45,676 nucleotides of DNA from Isotricha intestinalis (GCA_023807065.1 JAJJLU010000437.1:1-45676), one strand, 5' to 3'. Shown: positions 35,831 through 45,676, numbered from the stretch's first letter. Numbers and translations are program-made. Notes: a model not told the origin generated them from the letters alone.

Positions 35831-38091
35831 ATGGATAAAAGAGAATTATTAAATTTAAACAATGAATATTATAGTAAATTAATAGAAAAAATAATTATTG
35901 GTGGATGTGATGAAAAAGAAATAAAAGATTATTATATAAAAAAAAACAATGATGAATTAAAAGAAAATAAATTTCCAAAATTAAAAAAGTTATTTTCAAT
36001 ACCATTTAATGCGGAATTTGATAATTTTGATGTAAAATATTTTATAATATTAAATATTTATTATAGTATATTTATCCTGATCAAATTCTTTTTTTTGAAA
36101 AACCACAATTTTTTTATACAAGTATAAAAAATAAAAAAGGATTTTATGATTATATATATTCACTTAAATATAATGAATGTCTTAATTCAGATATAGAAAA
36201 TAAATTTCCAATATCAATTATAATAATTTCTAAAAAAGAAGATCCTGAACAATTTAAATTATTTCTCTTTAATATCTATAATAAATTAATAATAAATACA
36301 TTTAATTGTAATTTAGATCAATATACAATTCAAAAAATAAAATCATATAAAAAATTAGAATTTTTAAATATATTATTTTTTTCTTATTCAAATTTATTTA
36401 AATCTCCTCCTCATTCAACAATAAGATTATTATTTCCACAAAATTTAAATGATAAAGAAGAACAAAATGAAATAATAGATTTTTACTTTCATTCATATTG
36501 TGAAATACCATGTAATAAAATAGATAAATCTTTATTATTTTTATTTTCAATATTAGATATAGAAATAATTATTAAAATAATATTTTTATTATTAACAAAT
36601 AAATCAGTTGAATTAGTTTCTTCAAATCCTTCTATTTTATCAATTATTATTCCTGCTTTTATTAAATTAATTTTTCCTTTAAAATATGAAAATTCAATTA
36701 TTCCTGTTTTACCTATTGTTAATTCTTTTAAAAAGGAATTTCCAAAACAGTTTTTTGGTTTAATAAATAATAATGAGAATTTCTTTTATCATTTAAATAA
36801 AAACTATGTTGTTGTTGATTGTGATATTAATCAAATATATAATGATAAAAAATATGATAGTTATTCTCCTTTATTTTCAAGTGAAATAAAGAATAAAAAT
36901 TTATTTTTGAAATATTATAAAAATAGATTAATGAAATATAATAATGATAAAAACTTAAATGAAAATGAAAGATATCAAACATTTAAATTTTTAGACACTG
37001 GAAAAGTAATAATAGATTGTGATAAAAATAATACTTTATTAATTGAAAATACAGATAATTATTTATCAGATAGTGAATATAAAGAAATAAGAAAAAAAAT
37101 AAATATAATCAAACATCAAGATTTAAATTTAGGAGGAATTATAGAAAATAATTATAATATTTTTCAATCAAATATTAATCAAAATTCAAGAAGTGTCGAT
37201 TATAAATTAAATAAATTATTTGCTGAAATTATTTATCAAAAAATAATGAATGAAAAAGATTCTTTGGTAAATGAGATTAAAAAGGAAAATTATTATATGA
37301 ATTTTAAAAAAGAATATTTATTTGATAATCAAAGTCCTCAAAGTATAATGAGAAATTTACAAAATTACGGAGATGAAAATTCTTTTTACAATTCTTTTAT
37401 TATTAAATTTAATATACTAAATTTTCCTTTTGAAAAAGCTAAACAATTTTTAAATGGAATGAATAATTTCAATTATATGATTGAAGATTATAATTATATT
37501 AAAAATATTGGATTAAACGAAAATGATAATTTTAAAGAAAATAAAGATAATGAAGATTTAATAGATTCTGTTCAAATGAATTTTTACGGTGAAAATGGAG
37601 TTATTCGTTTTTTTAATTCATTAAAAAAAAATATAGGAGATAAAGAAAATGAATTTTATAATAAATGTTATAATGAAAATATATTTGAAGAAATTAATAA
37701 TTTATTAAATAGTTATGAAAAAAAAGAAAATAAACAAAATAAAGAAAACAATAATAATTCAATTATTGAATTTAGTATAAATAATACAAATGATTATTAT
37801 GAATGTCCTAATTTTTATCTTTATATTGCTTTTATTCTTCAAAAAATGAAAGAAAGTAATATTTATTCAGATTCACTTAAAAATGATTACTTTAATAAAA
37901 AAATTATTAATTTTTATAATATTGCTTATAAAAAGAATAACTATAATTTTCCATTTTTTGATTTTTATTCTTTTTTAATAAGTTTAAATTCATCTGAAAT
38001 GAATGAAATAAAATATTCAGAAACTGAAGAATCAAATTCAGATTTAGAAAAATTATTTGAAAAAGCAAAAGAAAACTTATCAAAAATATAA
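35831..38091 (+). CDS. DENN-domain protein (Rab GEF-like), two exons
   Basis: Exon 1 is 35831-36031 and exon 2 is 36067-38091. Removing a 35-base intron yields 741 residues in one frame; without it the frame dies at 36127. The first half looks like a DENN module: a uDENN-type start (FPISIIIISKKEDPEQFKLF; KLEFLNILFFSYSNLFKSPP), a central cDENN-type region (LLFLFSILDIEIIIKIIFLL, then LTNKSVELVSSNPSILS and SIIPVLPIVNSFKKEFPKQF) in which LLTNKSVELVSS matches the conserved l-E-r-x-I-x-x-x-S strand and IIPVLP the conserved iPvLP. DENN proteins activate Rab GTPases on membranes. The second half is Asn/Lys-rich and poorly conserved. No ATG occurs in exon 2 before 36907, so it was easily mistaken for two genes. 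The exact subfamily is open. Confidence 0.72.
36032..36066 (+). other. 35-base spliceosomal intron (phase 0)
   Basis: Starts GTAAAATATT and ends TTATTATAG between codons GAT (exon 1) and TAT (exon 2). Splicing yields NFD-YIYPDQILFFEKPQF, continuing a uDENN-like sequence for 280 codons without a stop. The ends resemble the 29-base intron at 5858-5886. Confidence 0.82.
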
Positions 38092-38172
38092 AATAATAGA
38101 ATTATTTAAAACAAAGAAAAAATATAAAATAAAAGAAAATAAATATTTAATAAACTATATATAAAAAAAAAT

Positions 38173-39096
38173 TTAATTATCACAAAAAACTTCTTTCCAA
38201 TTACCACAACATCCTTTATTAAAAACATCTTTATTATCATCTTTTTTTCTAATAATTTCATTACTAACTTGATTATTAGAAATTAATTGAATATGAGTAA
38301 TAATCATAGTAATAGAAAAACAAAGAAAAAATCCAGCAAAAACAATAGTAATTCCAGCTAATAAAGTTATTGTAATAATATTTTTTTTATCATCTAATTT
38401 TTTTTCTAAATCAGTAATTATCATAAAAATATAACCATCAACACAAACAATAGGAATTAAATGTATAAATAATATAATTAAAAAAAAAAAAAATAATTTA
38501 TGGTTTTTTTTTCCAATACAATTTGAAATAAAAGAACAATGATGATCATGTCTTTCAATACATATTCCACATATTTTACAATGAAAAGTTCTTATATCTC
38601 TTATTAAATGACATGTATTACAATATTTTAATATAAATATTTTATTGTTTATTGTTTTTGTAGGTGATAATTGTATAAATTCTTTTTCTGTTATTTTTTC
38701 TCCAGTTTGATAACCTGGAATTGAAGTTGTAATAATAAATAAAAAAAATAATGTTATTATTAATGTTATTGATGTTATTATTAATAATATTAAATATATT
38801 ATCTTCCTTTCCTTATCATATTTAGTTAATAATAAATATAACATTATTAAATAAAATAATGAACCCATTAATATCATTATTAAAGATATTATAAATCCAT
38901 TTTGATCTTTATAAGGAGGAAATCGCCTTTTTTTTCCTAAAAAATTAAAAAAAAATATTTCTGTTTCTTTATCTGATATTTCTATTATTTTTTCTTCAGA
39001 TTTAGAATTTAAAGAATTCTCATTTGAATCATTTTCATTATGTAATTTATCGCTTTCTGGAAGTAATGGATTTCTCTCCTTTTTTTCTTCATCCAT
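38173..39096 (-). CDS. DHHC-type protein S-palmitoyltransferase
   Basis: The 307-residue protein has four transmembrane helices (about 68-90, 99-123, 203-228, 241-268) with the cysteine-rich domain between the second and third: C159-x2-C162, H172-C173-x2-C176, then H183-D184-H185-H186-C187 and NCIGKKNHKLF. Cys187 is the acyl-carrying residue; the motif is intact. The enzyme moves palmitate from palmitoyl-CoA to cysteines of cytosolic proteins at Golgi or plasma membrane. A Glu after helix four (VSNEIIRKK) sits where the family's TTxE motif is. The PKG-like kinase with Cys4 after a myristoylated Gly is the kind of substrate expected. N-terminal 50 residues are acidic and disordered. Confidence 0.93.
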   Translation of the reverse strand: MDEEKKERNPLLPESDKLHNENDSNENSLNSKSEEKIIEISDKETEIFFFNFLGKKRRFPPYKDQNGFIISLIMILMGSLFYLIMLYLLLTKYDKERKIIYLILLIITSITLIITLFFLFIITTSIPGYQTGEKITEKEFIQLSPTKTINNKIFILKYCNTCHLIRDIRTFHCKICGICIERHDHHCSFISNCIGKKNHKLFFFFLIILFIHLIPIVCVDGYIFMIITDLEKKLDDKKNIITITLLAGITIVFAGFFLCFSITMIITHIQLISNNQVSNEIIRKKDDNKDVFNKGCCGNWKEVFCDN

Positions 39097-39244
39097 TTAT
39101 TTTATAAAATAATATTTTTTATTTGTTTAAATTTTACAAATTTACTCATTTAAAATAATTATTTATTCTTATATACTTTTTAATTTTTTTTAATATCTTT
39201 TTTTTAAACCTAATTATAATTTTCGATTTATTAAATTAGATAAA

Positions 39245-40162
39245 ATGAGTGATTTACAGAAAACAGAAAAAAATGAATTAAATGAGTTAAAAAAAGAAAA
39301 TTTAGATTTAAAAAATATTTTAAAAGATTCTGAAAATAAATATAATATTTTAAAAGGAGAAAATATTATTTTAAGACAATTAATAAATGAAAAAGAACAA
39401 TTAGTATCAAAATTTCAAAATTATTATTTAGAAGCAAAATCAAAAATAATATTTTTATTAGAAGAAAATAAAAAATTAATAAATGAAAATAAGAAATTAA
39501 AAGATAAAATAGAAGATTGTAAAATGGAAAAAAATGAAGAGAAAAAATTAAAACTAAAAGAAATGAAAAATAAAGTGAATGATTTAAAAAAAGAAATTTC
39601 AAGAATAAATACATTTTATGGAACAAAAATAATAGAAAAAGATGCTAAAATAAAAAATTTAGAAGATAATAATATAAAATTAGAAGATCAATTAATTCAA
39701 ACAATATCATTGAATTTAATAGAAGAAAATAAATATAAAACAGTTATATCAGAAGATAATGATAATAATAAAATATATAGACCAAATAATTTAAGTCAAA
39801 ATATTTATACTAATTATACTAGAACTCAATGCTTAAGTTCAAATAAAAAAAATAATACTCAATTTAAAAGAATTAATAATACAAATGATTTAGAAAATTT
39901 TTTAGATAAAAAATTTGCTATGAGTATTGATAAAGATTCTAAATCTACTTTAGATTCTAATTATTATATTAATAAATTAATGAAAAATAATAAAAGTGAA
40001 AAAAAGAAAAAAATATTTAATAATCAAACTTCAAGAGGAAATAGTATTAATGATTATACAAATCATTTAAAAGAAAAAATTTATTCCCCTATTCCTATTG
40101 ATAATAAAAAAAGAATAAATGATAAATTTCAAAATTTTATATCAAAATTTGGTTCTATATAA
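39245..40162 (+). CDS. Coiled-coil protein, 305 residues
   Basis: Residues 5-160 form one long coiled coil (NELKKENLDLKNILKDSENK; KLINENKKLKDKIEDCKMEK; VNDLKKEISRINTFYGTKII). The remaining half is Asn/Ser/Lys-rich and likely disordered, ending FQNFISKFGSI. No leader, membrane or enzyme motif. I do not recognise it. It is divergent from the palmitoyltransferase, with 148 bases between. Confidence 0.7.
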   Translation: MSDLQKTEKNELNELKKENLDLKNILKDSENKYNILKGENIILRQLINEKEQLVSKFQNYYLEAKSKIIFLLEENKKLINENKKLKDKIEDCKMEKNEEKKLKLKEMKNKVNDLKKEISRINTFYGTKIIEKDAKIKNLEDNNIKLEDQLIQTISLNLIEENKYKTVISEDNDNNKIYRPNNLSQNIYTNYTRTQCLSSNKKNNTQFKRINNTNDLENFLDKKFAMSIDKDSKSTLDSNYYINKLMKNNKSEKKKKIFNNQTSRGNSINDYTNHLKEKIYSPIPIDNKKRINDKFQNFISKFGSI

Positions 40163-40315
40163 TAAATTTATTTATTGTTTTAAAAAATAATATTTATTTA
40201 TTTTTTAATATATATGAAAATATTAATTTACAAACTTAAAAAAAAAATATATTTAAAAATTATATATATTCGATTCATTATTTAAATTTAAAAACTTATT
40301 TAAATAAAATTTTAT

Positions 40316-43300
40316 TTAAAATTCTTTTTGAATATCATTAAATAAATTATATCTTTCTGAATAAATTGAAAATTTAAATTCTTTATTTTCAACAATCACT
40401 CTATTAATAATAATATTAATAATAACAATTATTTTATGTAAATATAGAGAAATATATTTGTAGTCAGGATCAATATAAATAATTAATTCTTCAGGAAAAT
40501 TTTTATTAATTTTTTTTCTAATTTTACTTATAATTTTTTCTTTATCAGGATTTAAATTATATAATATTTGAATTTTCCAATGTGATTCAGATAACATATT
40601 AATAACAATATAAATTAAAATATTTTTAGAAGGTAAAAACTCAGTGAAAAATTCACTAATATATTTTGTTTTAATATTATTAACAAAAACAATACAAATT
40701 TGTTCATTTGATTTTTCATTTAATATATTAAAATTAAGTGTATTTATTCCATCAATTGATTTATACTTATTTGAATTACCATTTGATAAAAAGAATTTCT
40801 CATAATAAATATGAAAAGAATCTTTAGAAAATTTATAAAAATCATTTTTTGTAGGATATTTCATTGTATAATCAATTCCTGTATATGAAATATTTATTAT
40901 TCGTGTTAAAGGTAATGAATGTAAATTTTCTTCAAATTTTTGAAATTTAATTAAATTATCTTTATCACATAATTTATATGAATTTGTTTTTGGATTAATT
41001 ATATTTTTTATTTCTAATATTGAATCTTGATTAAAATCTTCTTCACTTGGTTTTTCAATTTTAATATTTTCATCTTTTACTTTTAAAAGTGAAGTTAATA
41101 AATTAATATTTTCTTTTTTTAAATTATTTTTCCTTCTTTTTATATTTAAACATTTTTCAGAAATTGAATTTACAAAAATTGTTGTTTTATTTTCATAAAC
41201 TTTAATATATGATTTATCATTTAAATAAATATTTGAATCGCTTTTTAAATTTGGTATTTCATCAACATTTTTAGTATGAAAGAAAGTATTCATTTGACAA
41301 AGTTCTAAAAATAAATTATTATCGTTATTTTTTGGTAAAACATTTTGAATGATTTTTTTAATTTTAGGAAAAATATTTTCAGCAGAAGAAAAATAATATA
41401 TTATTAATTGTTTACCAAAAAATTGAATTTCTTGATTTAATCTCATTTTCTTTGATTTAAATTCCATTTTTTTAAATTCATCTGAAAAAGAAATATGAAA
41501 TTCAACAGAAAAAGAATTATACCATTTTTTAGAAAAAGAAGGAAAAACAATATTTAATAAAATATAAATTACTAAAGTTATTGAATTTTCACCACATAAA
41601 AGAAAATATTTTTCAGTAACATAAAAAAATTTTAAAAGATGTAAAATAAACTTTTCTTTATATTGGGCAATTTTAATAATTTCAATTATTAATTCAAATA
41701 CTTTATTTAATAAAGAAAAATATTTTTCAGGTAAAGCATTTTCATCAATTTCTATAACACTAAAATTAGCAATTTGAGTTTTTTCTTTAATAGAATTTTT
41801 CCTATTCGATCTACAACCTAAAAGATATAAATAATTTTCTAATAAAATAAGATAATTATAAAGATAATATAATAAATTTTCTATTATTATATGATTATCT
41901 TTTAAATCATTTGTTGAAGAAGAAAACTTTTTAAAATTTAAAAAACTTGGAAGACTTACTACAGATTTTGGTTTTTGTTCTTTTAATTTATAATCTTTCA
42001 TTATTATTTCTAAAGCTCTTTTACCTAAAGTTTCTATTGTTTTTATTGAATATTCTATTATTTGAAATTTTATAATATTTGAATTCCTTATTATTATATT
42101 ATTATTAAATTCTGCTAAATTAAAACTTGTGTTTATTAATATATTTATCATATATTTTATTGAGTTTTTTCTTTCTAAATATTTTTCAAAGTTTATTGTG
42201 GATAATTTGATTATGTAATTTACTAAAGGAGTTAATTCTATGTTTTTAAAAAAGAAAAAATCTGATACTTTATTTGCAAAAAATAATAAAATTCTTTCTT
42301 TAAAAGCAATATCAGTCATTTCATCATTTAATTTCATTATTAAAAAACCATAAATAAAACTTATATCAAAAAAAGCTGATTTTATATTATTTCTATTTTT
42401 TAACATAATAAAGGAATTATTTAATATTGGATATTTATAAATTTTTTTTAAATCATTTTTTGTTTTATTTGATAATTTACCAAGAATTAATTTATCATCA
42501 TTTGTATAAAATGAATTATCTAAAATTTCAATAATACTTAAAAAGAATTGAGTATCTATTTTTTCTGTATTTTCTAAGTAATTTTTTAAATATTCAAAAA
42601 TGAAATTTATTTTTTCAAATTGAAATGTTTTACTTAATCGAGGAAAAATTTTAGACATTAATTTTGATGTGAAAATATTATATTTTTCATCATTTACTAA
42701 AGAAAAAGAATATGTAATTATACATTGAAAAATATCTTTATTATTTGTATTAACAAGTATATTTAAAATTATTTTAGACCATAGTTTTAATATATTTGAA
42801 TAAGGAAAAAAGGAAGAAGTTAATAATTGAAATTTTGAAAAAATTATATTTTCAATTAAATTTGTATCTTTAATGGAATAAACTAATAAATATGATAAAA
42901 TATATTTAACAATTATAATATTTTTTGTTTGAATTTTTTCTTCTTTTTCATTTAAAGAATTTAAATAATTTGGTATTTCTAATATAATTTCATTATAATA
43001 TTTTTCAAAATTTTTCTTTATTTTAAGTTTGTTAACAATTGAAATAATAGATAAATTTACATTTTCATAATCTTTAAAAGAAAATAATAAATTAAATAAT
43101 ATTTCTTTATTTCCTAAATACTTTCTCATTAAATATAATTCAACAATTGAAAATAAAATTTTTTCATAATTTCTTTTTTTTTTCTCATTTTTATCTTTTA
43201 TATAATTATTAATTATTTTAAAAACTATTTCCCATTCTGAATAAAAATATCCTCCATGATTTATAATAATAATACTTAAACTTTCTGCAATTGTATTATC

Positions 43301-44440
43301 AATTTGTTCATTATTAAGATTAACTAAATGATTTAAACCTTCAAGAAAATTTATATAAACTAAACTTATTTGAAAATCTTCTTTATCTTTAAATTTTTCA
43401 TTTAATATATATTCAAATAATTTAATTGAACCAATAATTACAAAATTAATATTATTCTTAAAAGTTTCTTTTAATACTTGAAATTTTATTTGATAATTTT
43501 GATAAATTAAATTATATTTATCCTTATTCTTTTCAATAAAATCTGAGATAAAAAAACCATCAATATTTTCAAATATATTTAACTTTTCAAATGTTTCAAC
43601 AAAATTAAAATTTTGCATATTTAATAAATTTAAAAGTAATCTCATTGTTTTATCATAATGATTATTTAATAAATTGTTAAATACATATAAAATTTCATCT
43701 TTCTTTTTTAAAATTTTAAAACAAAATACAATTAAAATATAATTTAAAATATTACTTGAAATTAATTTATTATGAGAAATAAAAGAACTTAATAATTCAT
43801 ATAATTCTAAATTTGGATTATCATTATTTTTACTATTTAATTCTTTATTATCTTCATTATTTGAATTTTTTAAATCATTATTCAAATAATCACTTATAAT
43901 ATTTTTACAATAAATTTCAATTATTAATTCCTCATAATAAAAAGGTAATGTTAAATTATTTTCATGATAATAATGCATATAATTATCAATTAAATTTAAT
44001 ATTTCTAAATTATTTCTATTTATTAAACATTCTAATACTAAAAATATTAAAATTTCTTGATTTAAATTTTCATTTTTAGTTAAATTATTACATTTATTTG
44101 TAAAAATAGAAATACTTTTAATTTTAATATCTTTAAAATCATTATCTGAAAAAGAAGGATGGAATATTTTTTTTAAAACAATATTAGTATAATTTTGTAA
44201 ATATGAAGGATTTAATCTAACTATTTCATTCATTAAACAAATCCATATTTTATTTAATTCAATATTTTTTGATTTTTCTAAATCTTCAATGATTAATATA
44301 AATTCATCATAATTATAATCTGGTAATTCCGTTTGACATTTGAAAAAATCTATTTGTTTTAAACAAAATTTTTTTTTCTCACTTTCTTTATCAGCTTTTT
44401 GTATACTTTTAAAAAAATCTTCTCCTTTATTTTTATTCAT
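40316..44440 (-). CDS. Large helical-repeat protein with diverged Rap/RalGAP-like C-terminus
   Basis: I start at the ATG of MNKNKGEDFFKSIQKADKES; an upstream in-frame extension would overlap the neighbouring start. Of 1374 residues the first about 1050 are alternating hydrophobic and charged helices of the HEAT/tuberin type. The last about 220 resemble a Rap/RalGAP domain: INISYTGIDYTMKYPTKNDF before it, then EKSNEQICIVFVNN, which matches the family's GND-x-V-x-I-v-f strand including the catalytic Asn, then ILIYIVINMLSESHWKIQIL and an end FSIYSERYNLFNDI, like the PYxxR...i of RalGAP-alpha/tuberin. These proteins switch off Ras-family GTPases (Rheb, Ral, Rap). The family is inferred from the C-terminus only and is highly diverged; the partner subunit is not in the window. 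Confidence 0.55.
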   Translation of the reverse strand: MNKNKGEDFFKSIQKADKESEKKKFCLKQIDFFKCQTELPDYNYDEFILIIEDLEKSKNIELNKIWICLMNEIVRLNPSYLQNYTNIVLKKIFHPSFSDNDFKDIKIKSISIFTNKCNNLTKNENLNQEILIFLVLECLINRNNLEILNLIDNYMHYYHENNLTLPFYYEELIIEIYCKNIISDYLNNDLKNSNNEDNKELNSKNNDNPNLELYELLSSFISHNKLISSNILNYILIVFCFKILKKKDEILYVFNNLLNNHYDKTMRLLLNLLNMQNFNFVETFEKLNIFENIDGFFISDFIEKNKDKYNLIYQNYQIKFQVLKETFKNNINFVIIGSIKLFEYILNEKFKDKEDFQISLVYINFLEGLNHLVNLNNEQIDNTIAESLSIIIINHGGYFYSEWEIVFKIINNYIKDKNEKKKRNYEKILFSIVELYLMRKYLGNKEILFNLLFSFKDYENVNLSIISIVNKLKIKKNFEKYYNEIILEIPNYLNSLNEKEEKIQTKNIIIVKYILSYLLVYSIKDTNLIENIIFSKFQLLTSSFFPYSNILKLWSKIILNILVNTNNKDIFQCIITYSFSLVNDEKYNIFTSKLMSKIFPRLSKTFQFEKINFIFEYLKNYLENTEKIDTQFFLSIIEILDNSFYTNDDKLILGKLSNKTKNDLKKIYKYPILNNSFIMLKNRNNIKSAFFDISFIYGFLIMKLNDEMTDIAFKERILLFFANKVSDFFFFKNIELTPLVNYIIKLSTINFEKYLERKNSIKYMINILINTSFNLAEFNNNIIIRNSNIIKFQIIEYSIKTIETLGKRALEIIMKDYKLKEQKPKSVVSLPSFLNFKKFSSSTNDLKDNHIIIENLLYYLYNYLILLENYLYLLGCRSNRKNSIKEKTQIANFSVIEIDENALPEKYFSLLNKVFELIIEIIKIAQYKEKFILHLLKFFYVTEKYFLLCGENSITLVIYILLNIVFPSFSKKWYNSFSVEFHISFSDEFKKMEFKSKKMRLNQEIQFFGKQLIIYYFSSAENIFPKIKKIIQNVLPKNNDNNLFLELCQMNTFFHTKNVDEIPNLKSDSNIYLNDKSYIKVYENKTTIFVNSISEKCLNIKRRKNNLKKENINLLTSLLKVKDENIKIEKPSEEDFNQDSILEIKNIINPKTNSYKLCDKDNLIKFQKFEENLHSLPLTRIINISYTGIDYTMKYPTKNDFYKFSKDSFHIYYEKFFLSNGNSNKYKSIDGINTLNFNILNEKSNEQICIVFVNNIKTKYISEFFTEFLPSKNILIYIVINMLSESHWKIQILYNLNPDKEKIISKIRKKINKNFPEELIIYIDPDYKYISLYLHKIIVIINIIINRVIVENKEFKFSIYSERYNLFNDIQKEF

Positions 44441-44508
44441 TTTTAAAAAGAAAAAATTGCAAAAAAAAAATTTTTTTTTTCTAACAATAAATAAATAAAT
44501 AAAATAAA
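44441..44508. promoter_or_regulatory. 68-base bidirectional promoter gap with poly(A)/poly(T) tract
   Basis: Between the divergent starts of the RalGAP-like gene and the last gene lies an almost perfect run of ten or more A directly followed by about eleven T (44459-44480). Such poly(dA:dT) tracts exclude nucleosomes and often mark promoters in AT-rich genomes; a similar A/T junction lies at 8073-8100. Confidence 0.45.
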
Positions 44509-45369
44509 ATGAAAAAAGATGAAAGAAATAAAACATCAAAAAAATTATTATTTTCACATAAAAATTTTAAAAGAAATAAAAAAATAATAGGATTACCAAA
44601 AATAGAACATAAAAAATCAAATAATACTGATGACACAAATACTTTATCATTTAATTTTAGTCATTCAAGTTATAATAATATACATAATAAAACTTCTCCA
44701 AATAATTCTCCTAATTTTCATAATAATCAATTTATAAAAAGTTACTTTTCATCAAGAACAAACAAAAATTTATCAGACTTTAATTTACTTAATGAATATT
44801 CACCGAAATATATTTTTTCTCCAAAAATAAAAATCCCTAATTTAGGAGATTTTCATAAAAAACTTATGTTTAATAATCAAAGATCATTTAAATATAGAAT
44901 AAATAATGAAAAGATAAAAAATAAAATTCCTAAAGATAAAGAAGATAATAATGAAAAATTAAAAGAAATAGATAATATTAAATTAAAAGAAGATTTTGAT
45001 TCAAATAAATATAATTTAAGTTCTTATTTAGAAGCGAATAAAAATAATAATAAATTTCTAAATCAATATCCTCAAAAATCTTTTGATGATGAAATAAAAA
45101 TTATTGTTAAAAAAGAATTAGAGGTAATAAAATCAAAAAGGAAAAAAAATAAATTTAGACATTCATGTGAAATTCCAAAGAAAAATGATAGAGTATGTAT
45201 TCAAAAATTAGAAAAAGTTAATTTTATAACTTATAATAATCCAATCATTCAATTAAATCAATCTGGAAGTGTTCCTCTTTTTGTTGAAGATGGAGTGATA
45301 ATGTATAAATTATTTAAAGATACTGTTACTGAATGTAATAAAAGATACAACAAACATTTTGTCAATTAA
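44509..45369 (+). CDS. Last gene before the telomere: basic protein of unknown family
   Basis: The 286-residue product is Lys/Asn/Ser-rich, with SFNFSHSSYNNIHNK and KTSPNNSPNFHNN near the start and little predicted structure until a charged helix (ELEVIKSKRKKNKFRHSCEI). The final 75 residues look more conserved (KNDRVCIQKLEKVNFITYNN; GSVPLFVEDGVIMYKLFKD). No leader or membrane segment. I recognise no family. It ends 289 bases before the telomere-like repeats, so it is the terminal gene. Confidence 0.7.
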   Translation: MKKDERNKTSKKLLFSHKNFKRNKKIIGLPKIEHKKSNNTDDTNTLSFNFSHSSYNNIHNKTSPNNSPNFHNNQFIKSYFSSRTNKNLSDFNLLNEYSPKYIFSPKIKIPNLGDFHKKLMFNNQRSFKYRINNEKIKNKIPKDKEDNNEKLKEIDNIKLKEDFDSNKYNLSSYLEANKNNNKFLNQYPQKSFDDEIKIIVKKELEVIKSKRKKNKFRHSCEIPKKNDRVCIQKLEKVNFITYNNPIIQLNQSGSVPLFVEDGVIMYKLFKDTVTECNKRYNKHFVN

Positions 45370-45658
45370 GAAATTATAAAAAAATATAAATACTATTAAT
45401 ATGGTATATTTGAATTTATATTATAATAAGTTTTTATATTATTATTGTGATATTTTTTTTTGTTAAATTAAATTTTAATTTATTATTTTTAAACTTAGAT
45501 TATTTTTTTATCTATAATTTTATTTTTTTTAACATTATAAAATATATAATTAATATAAAAAATAATTTTATATTTATTTCAATGATTTTCAAAAAAAATA
45601 ATTTAAAATTTATAATTGTATGAATATTTATTTTAATTTAAAAAGAGAATATTATTTT
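45370..45658. other. Short AT-rich subtelomere
   Basis: About 290 bases of nearly pure A/T between the last stop codon and the first G4 run. I see no gene, repeat family or conserved element. The shortness suits compact chromosomes such as ciliate macronuclear ones. Confidence 0.55.
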
Positions 45659-45676
45659 GGGGATTGGGGATTGGGG
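45659..45676 (+). repeat. Telomere repeat tract, GGGGATT units
   Basis: The last 18 bases are GGGGATTGGGGATTGGGG, 2.6 units of a seven-base G-rich repeat with its G strand running 5' to 3' toward the window edge, as a chromosome end requires. The other strand reads CCCCAAT. It closely resembles, but is not, the TTGGGG of Tetrahymena. Only two full units are visible, so the true length is cut off here. Confidence 0.75.

Noticed and set aside
36907..38091. Separate gene starting at 36907
   Set aside because: The frame is open back to 36067 and joins the upstream frame through a 35-base intron; position 36907 is a TTG, not a convincing start.
44441..44557. Extension of the RalGAP-like protein upstream to 44557
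   Set aside because: It adds a low-complexity Phe-rich stretch over the poly(A)/poly(T) promoter tract and overlaps the start of the divergent gene; the ATG at 44440 is better.
1..45676. tRNA, rRNA or CRISPR elements
   Set aside because: I looked for T-arm GTTCGA-type motifs, GC-rich cloverleaf-sized blocks and spaced direct repeats and saw none.

Overview
The window reads as nuclear DNA of an anaerobic, very AT-rich, gene-dense microbial eukaryote. About twenty-five protein genes are packed on both strands with gaps mostly of 60-200 bases. Spliceosomal introns are rare and short (29, 35 and 97 bases were resolved by restoring reading frames). The standard genetic code fits: Gln is CAA, and nearly every complete gene ends in TAA, with one TGA. 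The right edge ends in GGGGATT repeats (CCCCAAT on the other strand), so it is probably a chromosome end. An [FeFe]-hydrogenase, a PKG-type kinase, tiny introns, a G4-type telomere repeat and bacterial-looking metabolic genes together suggest an anaerobic ciliate that uses the standard code, for example a rumen litostome. That placement is inference; other anaerobic protists are not excluded.

Left end (1-5.4 kb): a decayed membrane-receptor-like gene (330-2024) is followed by a small degenerate array of telomere-like repeats arranged head to head (2123-2158), which looks like a relic of end-to-end telomere fusion. Next comes a divergent pair of bacterial-type sugar enzymes, a Gfo/Idh/MocA dehydrogenase and a DegT/AHBA-synthase-like PLP aminotransferase, that together could make an amino sugar. 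A GC-richer island with a bacterial-looking ribosome-binding site lies just downstream of the pair.

Middle (5.4-27 kb): genes for trafficking and signalling, namely a RING-H2 membrane protein, the KDEL receptor, an EH-domain synergin-like adaptor, an LRR-ankyrin protein, a SNF1/AMPK-like kinase and coiled-coil proteins. Among them sit an [FeFe]-hydrogenase with a secretory-looking leader, a membrane-anchored aspartic-protease fold that has lost its catalytic Asp motifs, a two-EF-hand protein and an unrecognised secreted protein.

Right part (27-45.7 kb): U2AF35 with a 97-base intron, coiled-coil proteins, a Frizzled-like cysteine-rich surface protein, a PKG-like kinase with degenerate cyclic-nucleotide pockets, a DENN protein (split by a 35-base intron), a DHHC palmitoyltransferase, a diverged Rap/RalGAP-like protein, a last basic protein gene and about 290 bases of subtelomere before the telomere repeats. 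Several products (KDEL receptor, synergin, DENN, DHHC, RING, RalGAP-like) belong to endomembrane traffic. In a compact genome this may be coincidence rather than a functional cluster.
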